Below are positions 1 to 5,902 of a stretch of 12,922 bases of DNA, piece after piece. Both the position numbers and the translations under genes were made by a program. The first letter of the stretch is position 1; each line of letters begins with the position of its first letter. Under the pieces are notes generated by a model. That model worked only from the letters and a program-made list of their open reading frames with translations. It was not told the origin of the DNA and ran no database searches. Origin of the DNA: DATJXG01 sp035500455 (GTDB taxonomy: Bacteria; Acidobacteriota; Terriglobia; Terriglobales; Acidobacteriaceae); contig DATJXG010000456.1 in NCBI GenBank assembly GCA_035500455.1, positions 1-12,922 of the forward strand, written 5' to 3'.

Positions 1-9
1 AGATCGCCG

Positions 10-2382
10 CTACCTGAGCGTTTCTTCTACTTCGGAGATCCAGTTGGGTCGTTTGAGGACTTCGCGGGGTTTGGGGCCGTCGGCGGCGCCTACTATGCCG
101 TCGCGTTCCATCAGGTCGATGAGGTGGGCGGCGCGGCCGTAGCCGATCCGTAAGCGGCGCTGCAGCAGCGATGTGCTGGCTTTGCCAAACTCTACGACCA
201 GGCGGACGGCGTCGTTGTATAGAGGGTCATTGTCGTCTGCACTAACCTCGCCACCCTCCCCGGCTTCGCCGGGTTCGCGCTCATCTTGTGGCGTTTCCAA
301 AAACTCTTCTTTGTATTCGGCTGTGCCTTGCGATCGCCAGAACTCTACTACCGCGGCGATCTCTTTTTCGGTTACGAACGGGGCGTGCAGGCGATTTACC
401 CGGGCTGAGCCTGAGGGTAAGTAGAGCATGTCGCCGCGGCCGAGCAGAGCTTCGGCGCCGTTGGCGTCTAAGATGGTGCGCGAGTCCACCTTGGTGGCTA
501 CGCGGAACGAGACGCGGGCAGGGAAGTTAGCCTTGATCAGGCCGGTGATTACGTCCACGGACGGGCGCTGCGTGGCCAGCACCAAGTGGATGCCGACGGC
601 GCGGGCCATCTGGGCGAGGCGAGTTATGGATTCTTCTACGTTGCTTTGGTCGAGCATCATGAGGTCGGCTAACTCGTCGATGATGATGACGATGTACGGT
701 AGCGGTTTGCTTTCGTCGTCTTCGCCGAAGAGGCTGCGGGCGCCGTCGTTATCGAAGAGCTGGTTGTACTGCGCGATGTTGCGCACGCCTTTTTCTGCGA
801 GCAGTTTCAGGCGGCGCTCCATTTCGCGGACGGCGTTGCGCAGGGCGTTGGCGGCCAGCTTGGGCTCGGTGATGATGGGCGTCAGCAGATGCGGCACGCC
901 TTCGTAGTTACCGAGTTCTAATCTTTTTGGGTCCACCAGCACGAGCCGAACTTGATCGGGCGTGGACTTGTAGAGGATGGACATGATCATGGCGTTGATG
1001 GCCACGCTCTTGCCGGTGCCGGTCGAACCGGCGATCAGGAGGTGCGGCATGCCGCCGAGATCGGCGGTGACGATGCGGCCGTTGATGTCTTTGCCCAGGG
1101 CCAGCGTGAGCTTGGACTTCGAGCCCATGAATTCCTGGGACTCGATGTTCTCGCGCAGCCAGATGATTTCGCGCTCGCGGTTGGGCACCTGAATGCCTAC
1201 CGTGGATTTGCCCGCCATGCGCTCGATGAGGATGCTTTCGGCTTTGAGGGCGAGGCACAGGTCGTCGGTGAGGTTGGTGATGCGGCTATATTTGATGCCG
1301 GCTTCGGGCTTGAACTCGAACGTGGTCACCACTGGGCCGGGATTGATCTGCGTGACCTGGCCGTGGACGTCAAACTCGGAATATTTCTCTACCAGGACTT
1401 GGGCCAGGAGCTTGAGTTCTTCGGCGTCCACCGCTTGCTGCTCGTCGGGGCGGTGGAGCAGGCTGCTGGGCGGCATTTTGTAGCTGCCGGCGATGCGCGG
1501 AAGAGTGGTCTTGGATTTGGGGCCGTGATCGGCGCGGGCGCTGACTTCGACTTCCGCCTCGGGAGCGGAGATCTCCTCAAGCTCGGGTGCATGGACCTGC
1601 TTTGGAGCCTGGTCGGCGATCATGCGGTCGATGCCGGTCTTCAGGGCGTTGCGCATGGCGAGCGGGGCTATCGGTTCAGGTTCGGAGTGGGTTTGAGGGC
1701 TACGGGCTGCAACTGTGGGCCTTTCGGCGCGGCGCTTTTCCAGTTCACGCTGCAGGCCGCGGCGGGCGCGGTTTTCCTGCCAGTCCTTGTAGCGTTCGCG
1801 CAGGGCGATGAGGAAAGCGAAGCGCGTGGGCAGCCAGAGTTGCAGTGCGGAGAACGAGAAGGCGGTGGTGAAGTAGAGCGCGACCGCCAGCACGCTGGCG
1901 CAGACGATGTAAGCGCCGGCGAGGTTGAAGTAGTGGATGAGGGCGTCGCCGACGATGCGGCCGATGAGGCCTTCGATGGGGATGGCGCTCATCCAGCGGG
2001 TGTGGCCGGGCAGCAGCGCCAGCAGCGCCGGGATGAAGACCAGCAGCCAGGTTGCGCCCAGCGCTTTGGCCAGCGGCGAGAGAACTTTGCGCGACCGGAA
2101 CCAGCGCACGCCCAGGAAACCGAGGATCACAGGGACGAGGAAGGCGCCCAGGCCGAAGCCTTGCAGGGCGAGGTCGGCGACGATGGCGCCTACGATGCCG
2201 ATCCAGTTGCGGGCGGCGTGCGAGCCGGTGAGTACCGAAGCGCTGTTCAGCGATGGATCGAGCGGCGAGTACGACGCCAGGGCCAAAAACAGGAGGAGCG
2301 CGGAGACGCACAAGAGGAACCCGAGCAGCTCATTGAGCCGCCGGTTATTGGTTGGAGCAAAAATCCGGGATATGAACTTCAT
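10..2382 (-). CDS. ftsK: DNA translocase FtsK/SpoIIIE
   Basis: This is a septal DNA pump that moves chromosome termini through the closing septum and, in the family, activates XerCD recombination at dif. The 790-residue product has an N-terminal membrane domain with about four hydrophobic segments (roughly residues 16-38, 60-95, 108-126 and 146-178), a charged Pro/Glu/Arg linker (to about 300), then the motor. Walker A is GSTGTGKS at 452-459, and Walker B ends in D569-E570 followed by LADLMM. A LATQRPSVDVITG segment lies at 602-614. A winged-helix gamma domain (about 719-778, GKASTSLLQRRLRIGYGRA), which recognises KOPS-type sites in the family, ends the protein. The start is taken at the ATG at 2380-2382 (MKFISRIF). 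An in-frame GTG at 2422-2424 would add 14 residues, but it sits in a hairpin and the added residues look unlike a protein start. Length is normal and all domains are intact. The spacer to the upstream ABC gene is 148 bp, so a separate promoter is possible. Confidence 0.97.
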   Translation of the reverse strand: MKFISRIFAPTNNRRLNELLGFLLCVSALLLFLALASYSPLDPSLNSASVLTGSHAARNWIGIVGAIVADLALQGFGLGAFLVPVILGFLGVRWFRSRKVLSPLAKALGATWLLVFIPALLALLPGHTRWMSAIPIEGLIGRIVGDALIHYFNLAGAYIVCASVLAVALYFTTAFSFSALQLWLPTRFAFLIALRERYKDWQENRARRGLQRELEKRRAERPTVAARSPQTHSEPEPIAPLAMRNALKTGIDRMIADQAPKQVHAPELEEISAPEAEVEVSARADHGPKSKTTLPRIAGSYKMPPSSLLHRPDEQQAVDAEELKLLAQVLVEKYSEFDVHGQVTQINPGPVVTTFEFKPEAGIKYSRITNLTDDLCLALKAESILIERMAGKSTVGIQVPNREREIIWLRENIESQEFMGSKSKLTLALGKDINGRIVTADLGGMPHLLIAGSTGTGKSVAINAMIMSILYKSTPDQVRLVLVDPKRLELGNYEGVPHLLTPIITEPKLAANALRNAVREMERRLKLLAEKGVRNIAQYNQLFDNDGARSLFGEDDESKPLPYIVIIIDELADLMMLDQSNVEESITRLAQMARAVGIHLVLATQRPSVDVITGLIKANFPARVSFRVATKVDSRTILDANGAEALLGRGDMLYLPSGSARVNRLHAPFVTEKEIAAVVEFWRSQGTAEYKEEFLETPQDEREPGEAGEGGEVSADDNDPLYNDAVRLVVEFGKASTSLLQRRLRIGYGRAAHLIDLMERDGIVGAADGPKPREVLKRPNWISEVEETLR

Positions 2383-2418
2383 GGGCGTTTCCAGGGCTGT
2401 AGTCACACTGCGAACGCA

Positions 2419-2439
2419 AGACACAGCGGAACTGCGTCT
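2419..2439 (-). repeat. Small hairpin upstream of ftsK
   Basis: On the minus strand AGACGCAG and CTGTGTCT can pair across a 5-nt TTCCG loop, giving an 8-bp stem with one G-U pair. There is no T-run, so it is not a canonical intrinsic terminator. It lies in the 148-bp spacer between the ABC gene and ftsK and resembles the short dispersed palindromes common in such genomes. Copy number cannot be judged from one window. Confidence 0.4.
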
Positions 2440-2530
2440 CTACAGGGTACAGCCCGACACGCCAGAGCCAGACGATTATTTCAGAGATGTGAGCAGGCGG
2501 CAATCGGCGAAGAGAAGGCGGAGTATCGAA

Positions 2531-3550
2531 CTAGCTTCCGGCGAGGTTTGAGGGATTTTCGCTGCCATTTTCGGTCCAGAACTTGTGCCCGGTGCGGCGG
2601 ATGAAGACGTCTTCCAGAGTAGGCTTGCTCACGCTTACGGCTTCGATCTCACCGGGGAAGGCCTCGACCAGGTCGGAGAGCAGGCGGTGGCCGTTTTCGC
2701 ATTCCAGGCGGACCTGCCCATCGAGCACCAGCGGGCTCACGTGAAAGCGGGACCGGAGGGCATCGGCCAGAGCCTGGGTGTTTTGAGATCGAAGCAGCAG
2801 GACGTCTCCACCGATCTCTTTCTTCAGCTCCGCGGGAGTGCCCAGAGCGACCAGCTTGCCCTGATTGAGAATTGCCAGGCGGTCGCAATGCTCGGCTTCT
2901 TCCATCAGGTGGGTGGTGGCGATGACGGTGACCTTTTCCTGCTCGCGAAGCGTCTGAAGGTATTGCCAGAAATCGCGCCGGGCGCCGGGATCGAGGCCGG
3001 TGGTGGGCTCATCCAGCAGCAGGACCGCGGGATGATGGAGCAGGCTTTTGGCCAGTTCGAGCCGGCGCTGCAGGCCGCCGGAAAGCTTGTCGGCTCTTTC
3101 CTCAGCGCGGTCGGCCAAGCCGGTGCGAGAAAGCATATCGCAGATGCGCAGCTTCAGGCGCGGGCCGCGCAGGCCGTGCAAGTGGCCCTGGTGCCGCAGA
3201 TTTTCTCTAACGGTGAGCTTTTCGTCGATGCTCTGCGACTGGAAGACGACTCCGATGCAGCGGCGCAGAACCGCGGCGTCACGCTTTACATCTTGCCCGA
3301 GAACCGAGGCTTCGCCGCCGCTGGGCGCCATCAAGGTGGAAAGAATGCGGAACAGGGTGGTTTTGCCGCTGCCGTTGGGCCCCAGCAGCCCGAAGAGTTC
3401 GGCCTGGCGTACCTCGAAGGAGATGTTGTCGAGCGCGACGCGGTCGGCGTAGCGATGAACCAGATCCTGAACGTTGATGACCACAGGCGTGGCGACGAGC
3501 GCCTCAAAGGCGTGACGATCGAGTGCTGGCGCGTTCGAGGCTGCGGTCAT
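2531..3550 (-). CDS. ABC transporter ATP-binding protein, DrrA/ABC-2 export type
   Basis: This is the ATPase subunit of a probable ABC-2-type exporter. The 339-residue product has the complete nucleotide-binding fold: Walker A GPNGSGKT (57-64), Q-loop Gln104, signature LSGGLQRR (156-163), Walker B VLLLDEP with Glu181 (176-182), D-loop residues and switch His214. The C-terminal SKPTLEDVFIRRTG (308-321) is typical of the DrrA/CcmA-like family, which drives export of lipids, drugs or polysaccharides. A 25-residue N-terminal extension precedes the core. The ATG at 3548-3550 has an AGGA about 9 nt upstream. These ATPases normally sit next to a gene for a six-helix permease. Here the next same-strand gene is ftsK after only 148 bp and the preceding one is ctaA, 111 bp away, so the partner is elsewhere or lost. 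The substrate cannot be deduced. Confidence 0.93.
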   Translation of the reverse strand: MTAASNAPALDRHAFEALVATPVVINVQDLVHRYADRVALDNISFEVRQAELFGLLGPNGSGKTTLFRILSTLMAPSGGEASVLGQDVKRDAAVLRRCIGVVFQSQSIDEKLTVRENLRHQGHLHGLRGPRLKLRICDMLSRTGLADRAEERADKLSGGLQRRLELAKSLLHHPAVLLLDEPTTGLDPGARRDFWQYLQTLREQEKVTVIATTHLMEEAEHCDRLAILNQGKLVALGTPAELKKEIGGDVLLLRSQNTQALADALRSRFHVSPLVLDGQVRLECENGHRLLSDLVEAFPGEIEAVSVSKPTLEDVFIRRTGHKFWTENGSENPSNLAGS

Positions 3551-3661
3551 TCTATGGTCCTGTCGCTTCGCCGATTATGAAGACAAACTTAGCAAAGAGC
3601 ACTTCGGCTCCGCGCAACTGCCAAAAGCAGCAATTTCCCGAAACCGGCCGAAAACTTTCTT

Positions 3662-4606
3662 TCAGGCTGGCGCCGGGCGCTCCTCAGCCTGTTGAACCCG
3701 TTCCTCTGCTTCCAGCGCCGCCGGCACGTGGCGCCAGACCTGGATTGCCAATACTACGGCCGTAGCCAGAAGCAAGGCGCCCACGGCAACGTGGGCCACA
3801 GTGGAAGTTACCATCGGCAGCTCGGGCTGCACGGCGTCACGGCCCCAGGCAACGCGGGTCAGAAATGCGAGAAAGCCGAGGCAGAGCTGCGCGATCAGCA
3901 GAGAGAGCATCAGCACGGCCGGCCGGCGAATGGCGTCGATCTTAGAGTATTGCGAAAGCGCGCGGATGGAAGTCCAGGCGAGCACAAAGCTCACCACCAC
4001 CGCGTTCACCACGTGGGGCAGCCAGCTCATGCCGTGGTGGCGGAACATGGCGCCGAAGATAAGTTGTACATACAGGATGAATATCGAAAGCAGCGTCAGG
4101 GTTTGCAGGCTGGGCTTGCGCGGGTCGAACTCGATGCGTGGGACTTCCTCCACCCACTGCCGGCCGGTGAAGAGGGCGATGCAGACGGCGATGCAGAAGA
4201 AGGTCTGCGCGACGGCCGCATGAGCGGTGGAAATCGCCGGGGGCAAGTAGAAGAGGACAGTCAAGCCTCCGAGAACGCCTTGCGCGATTACGGTAGCGAG
4301 GGCGGCGACGCCCAGATATTTCATCCAGCGGCGGCGGTCGGTGCGCCAGGTCCAGATGGCGATGACGATTGTCAGCAGGCCGATGAATTCGGCGACCATG
4401 CGGTGAGTGTGCTCGAAGCGCACGCCGCCGACCATGTGGGGGATTTTGTAGAGCGAGCCGAAAGAAGTCGGCCAGTCGGGAACGGAGAGGCCGGCGTCAT
4501 TGCTGGTGACCAGGGCGCCGGCGATGATGAGCACGAAGGTGGCGCAGGCTACGGCTACAGCGAAGCGGTGATGGGCGGAATTATATGGAGTTGAGGTGAC
4601 GCTCAA
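3662..4606 (-). CDS. ctaA: Heme A synthase, CtaA/COX15 family
   Basis: An integral membrane enzyme that oxidises the C8 methyl of heme O to the formyl of heme A, the cofactor of aa3-type terminal oxidases. The 314-residue product has about eight hydrophobic segments. The family region GALVTSNDAGLSVPDWP (residues 30-46) is intact, as is the E65-x-x-H68-R motif. Candidate heme ligands are His68, His129, His198 and His272, one in each expected helix, plus the RHHG pair at 190-191. The start is TTG at 4604-4606: AGAGGAG (4613-4619) sits 6 nt upstream, and the first in-frame Met is at residue 58, past essential sequence. No heme O synthase or oxidase subunit gene is in the window. The following ABC ATPase is 111 bp downstream, and I see no hairpin or repeat in that gap. 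A 228-bp repeat-rich spacer separates ctaA from the copper-lipoprotein gene, so it may start its own transcript. Confidence 0.95.
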   Translation of the reverse strand: MSVTSTPYNSAHHRFAVAVACATFVLIIAGALVTSNDAGLSVPDWPTSFGSLYKIPHMVGGVRFEHTHRMVAEFIGLLTIVIAIWTWRTDRRRWMKYLGVAALATVIAQGVLGGLTVLFYLPPAISTAHAAVAQTFFCIAVCIALFTGRQWVEEVPRIEFDPRKPSLQTLTLLSIFILYVQLIFGAMFRHHGMSWLPHVVNAVVVSFVLAWTSIRALSQYSKIDAIRRPAVLMLSLLIAQLCLGFLAFLTRVAWGRDAVQPELPMVTSTVAHVAVGALLLATAVVLAIQVWRHVPAALEAEERVQQAEERPAPA

Positions 4607-4612
4607 CGCTCA

Positions 4613-4619
4613 CTCCTCT
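4613..4619 (-). promoter_or_regulatory. Ribosome binding site deciding the ctaA TTG start
   Basis: On the minus strand AGAGGAG lies 6 nt before the TTG at 4604-4606. No ATG or GTG gives an equally good alternative near the N-terminus, so this site fixes the start. Confidence 0.8.
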
Positions 4620-4655
4620 AAAGGGTTCCGGAAAGTGTTATGAGCCGACATCGCC

Positions 4656-4667
4656 GCGGTGCACCGC
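4656..4667. repeat. 12-bp perfect palindrome upstream of ctaA
   Basis: GCGGTGCACCGC is self-complementary over 12 bp and is centred about 55 bp upstream of the ctaA start. It could be an operator half-site pair or chance in GC-rich DNA. No convincing sigma-70 promoter was found beside it. Confidence 0.3.
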
Positions 4668-4689
4668 TCGGGTCCGCTTTAACCGCGGC

Positions 4690-4724
4690 AAAAACCCGGA
4701 TCCCTCGCTTCGCTCGGGATGACA
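4690..4724 (-). repeat. Dispersed TGTCATCC-type repeat, single arm with weak hairpin
   Basis: GCTCGGGATGACA at 4712-4724 matches the 13-bp terminal repeat of the 5680-5875 element with one change. Read on the minus strand the element continues through GAGCGAAGCGAGGG to an imperfect CCCG/CGGG stem followed by five T (4690-4694). It could therefore weakly terminate transcription of the copper-lipoprotein gene, but the stem is poor. I favour a dispersed repeat. Confidence 0.45.
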
Positions 4725-4773
4725 GTTTTTTAGTAAAGGTCACAGTGTTGCTCGAAAATGACACCTAGTAGTG

Positions 4774-4802
4774 GCAGGGACGGGGCAAAGCCCCGTCCCT
4801 GC
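4774..4802. repeat. Perfect 13-bp hairpin downstream of the copper-lipoprotein gene
   Basis: GCAGGGACGGGGC (4774-4786) and its exact complement GCCCCGTCCCTGC (4790-4802) flank an AAA loop. The hairpin starts 32 bp after the lipoprotein stop codon. It is strong enough to stall polymerase or protect a 3' end, but no T-run follows on either strand. It is either a Rho-assisted or non-canonical terminator, or a dispersed palindromic repeat. The 228-bp gap it lies in (4607-4834) contains no credible gene. Confidence 0.6.
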
Positions 4803-4834
4803 ACGAAGATTGCTGCTTGCAAGGACGTTCCAGA

Positions 4835-5614
4835 TTACTGGGCTTTGAAGGTGGCGTCTACCGTTTTGCTGTCTTTGGCGGCTAATGTCACTTTCTGTTC
4901 CTGGGTGCCCAGCTTTTCCTGCACGAAGCCGAGAGTGTAATCGCCCGGGGGAAGGCCCTTAATTTCATACTTGCCATCCGGCCCGGTCACGGCGAAGAAC
5001 GGGCTCTTGACCACGTTCACGTACATCTTCATCCACGGGTGCTGATTGCACTTTACCGGCAGCAGAATTTCCTCGCGGGCGAAATTCTTTTCCAGCGGAG
5101 CGGACTTGGGCGGCTGCGATTCGTTCCACTCGCGGTTGTCGGCAGGCGTGGGATGGATGTTGTGGGTGGTCATGTCATCATTTTTGATTTCGATGTTCTG
5201 GCCGGTCATGACGCCCAGCACGTGGGGGTGATAGCGGCAGCCCTGCTGATCGATGGTGGCGGCTTCGGTGGGCGGGGCGAAGGTGCGGTTGCCCAGGCCG
5301 TCTTTCACATAAACGAAGACGTTGGCCAGATCGCCATCCTTGGCCACGATGTTCTCAGACTCGTTCGCGCCTTTGCAGGCCGGGTCCTGGCTCATATCGA
5401 TCTTGGCCGGCTTGGGAGCGGCGCCGTCGAGCTTCACCGTGCCGCTGACGCTGGCCACGGTGCTGGGATCGATCGGAGTGGCGGCAGGCTGCGCCATTTC
5501 CGAGGTGGCGGCGGGCTGCTCTTCACTGGGGGTTTCCTTCTTGCTGCAGGCGGCGAGCAGCCCGACAGCAAACAGGCAGAGAGTGAAAATTGCGATCCAT
5601 ACCTTGCGGTTCAT
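4835..5614 (-). CDS. Periplasmic lipoprotein with cupredoxin-like copper site
   Basis: Predicted membrane-tethered blue-copper electron carrier. The 259-residue product starts with a lipoprotein signal (MNRKVW then a hydrophobic stretch) and lipobox L20-A-A-C23, followed by a Pro/Ala/Glu linker to about 50. The middle domain has TTHNIHP with His151 and then C189-N-Q-H192-P-W-M-K-M197. This gives one upstream His plus Cys-x2-His-x4-Met, the spacing of plastocyanin-type type-1 copper sites. Cys80 and Cys126 could form a disulfide. Residues 210-259 (GPDGKYEIKGLPPGDYTL) look like a carboxypeptidase-regulatory-like beta sandwich. The start is the ATG at 5612-5614, with AAAGGG 8 nt upstream; an earlier start at 5737 would bury the signal peptide and translate repeat DNA. 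It follows the octaheme cytochrome on the same strand after 288 bp, so I infer a redox partner of that complex. It could instead be a structural protein with a degenerate site. Confidence 0.8.
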   Translation of the reverse strand: MNRKVWIAIFTLCLFAVGLLAACSKKETPSEEQPAATSEMAQPAATPIDPSTVASVSGTVKLDGAAPKPAKIDMSQDPACKGANESENIVAKDGDLANVFVYVKDGLGNRTFAPPTEAATIDQQGCRYHPHVLGVMTGQNIEIKNDDMTTHNIHPTPADNREWNESQPPKSAPLEKNFAREEILLPVKCNQHPWMKMYVNVVKSPFFAVTGPDGKYEIKGLPPGDYTLGFVQEKLGTQEQKVTLAAKDSKTVDATFKAQ

Positions 5615-5679
5615 GATTTCGCCCTTTCGTAGTTGGAAGATGTTAGCGGAAGCTTTGTGCGCGAACCCTGCAATGGAAT

Positions 5680-5875
5680 TGTCATCCTGAGCCGAGCAGG
5701 CGCCTGGGGAAGCGAAGCGCCTGCGGAATCGAGGCACCCTAAGGTTTCTCTCCGCGCGAGTGCTCTGGCGTCATGGAAATTCCTAGCGGGGCCGGGGCCG
5801 CCGTCAGCAGGCATGGGGTCCTTCGACTTCGCAGCCGCCGCGCTTTGCGCGGCCGCTACTCCGCTCAGGATGACA
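5680..5875. repeat. 196-bp region bounded by perfect 13-bp inverted repeats
   Basis: TGTCATCCTGAGC (5680-5692) and its exact complement GCTCAGGATGACA (5863-5875) face each other. Inside the left end GCAGGCGC/GCGCCTGC (5696-5703/5717-5724) forms a hairpin; inside the right end CCGCGC-TTT-GCGCGG (5838-5852) forms another. No transposase gene is present and no target duplication is visible at the borders. It fills most of the 288-bp gap between the octaheme cytochrome and the copper lipoprotein. It is either a MITE-like element or two inverted copies of a small dispersed palindrome. Confidence 0.6.
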
Positions 5876-5902
5876 GAGGTCATGAGATTTCCTGACACGA
5901 TT

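Noticed and set aside
952..2604. 550-codon plus-strand open frame opposite ftsK
   Set aside because: It is antisense to an intact, motif-complete ftsK and its translation is low-complexity Gly/Glu/Ala/Asp-rich. Same compositional artefact.
2585..4594. Plus-strand open frames of 331 and 300 codons opposite the ABC and ctaA genes
   Set aside because: Antisense to genes with complete catalytic motifs; no domain or ribosome binding signal of their own.
4690..4718. Intrinsic terminator for the copper-lipoprotein transcript
   Set aside because: Five T follow on the minus strand, but the stem is only about 4 bp with mismatches inside; the sequence is better explained as part of the TGTCATCC repeat family.
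4758..4940. 60-codon plus-strand open frame
   Set aside because: It runs through the perfect hairpin at 4774-4802 and then antisense to the lipoprotein gene; no domain or start signal.
5615..5737. 41-residue N-terminal extension of the copper lipoprotein
   Set aside because: It translates repeat DNA and would place the lipoprotein signal internally; the ATG at 5612-5614 has a good ribosome site and starts a proper signal peptide.
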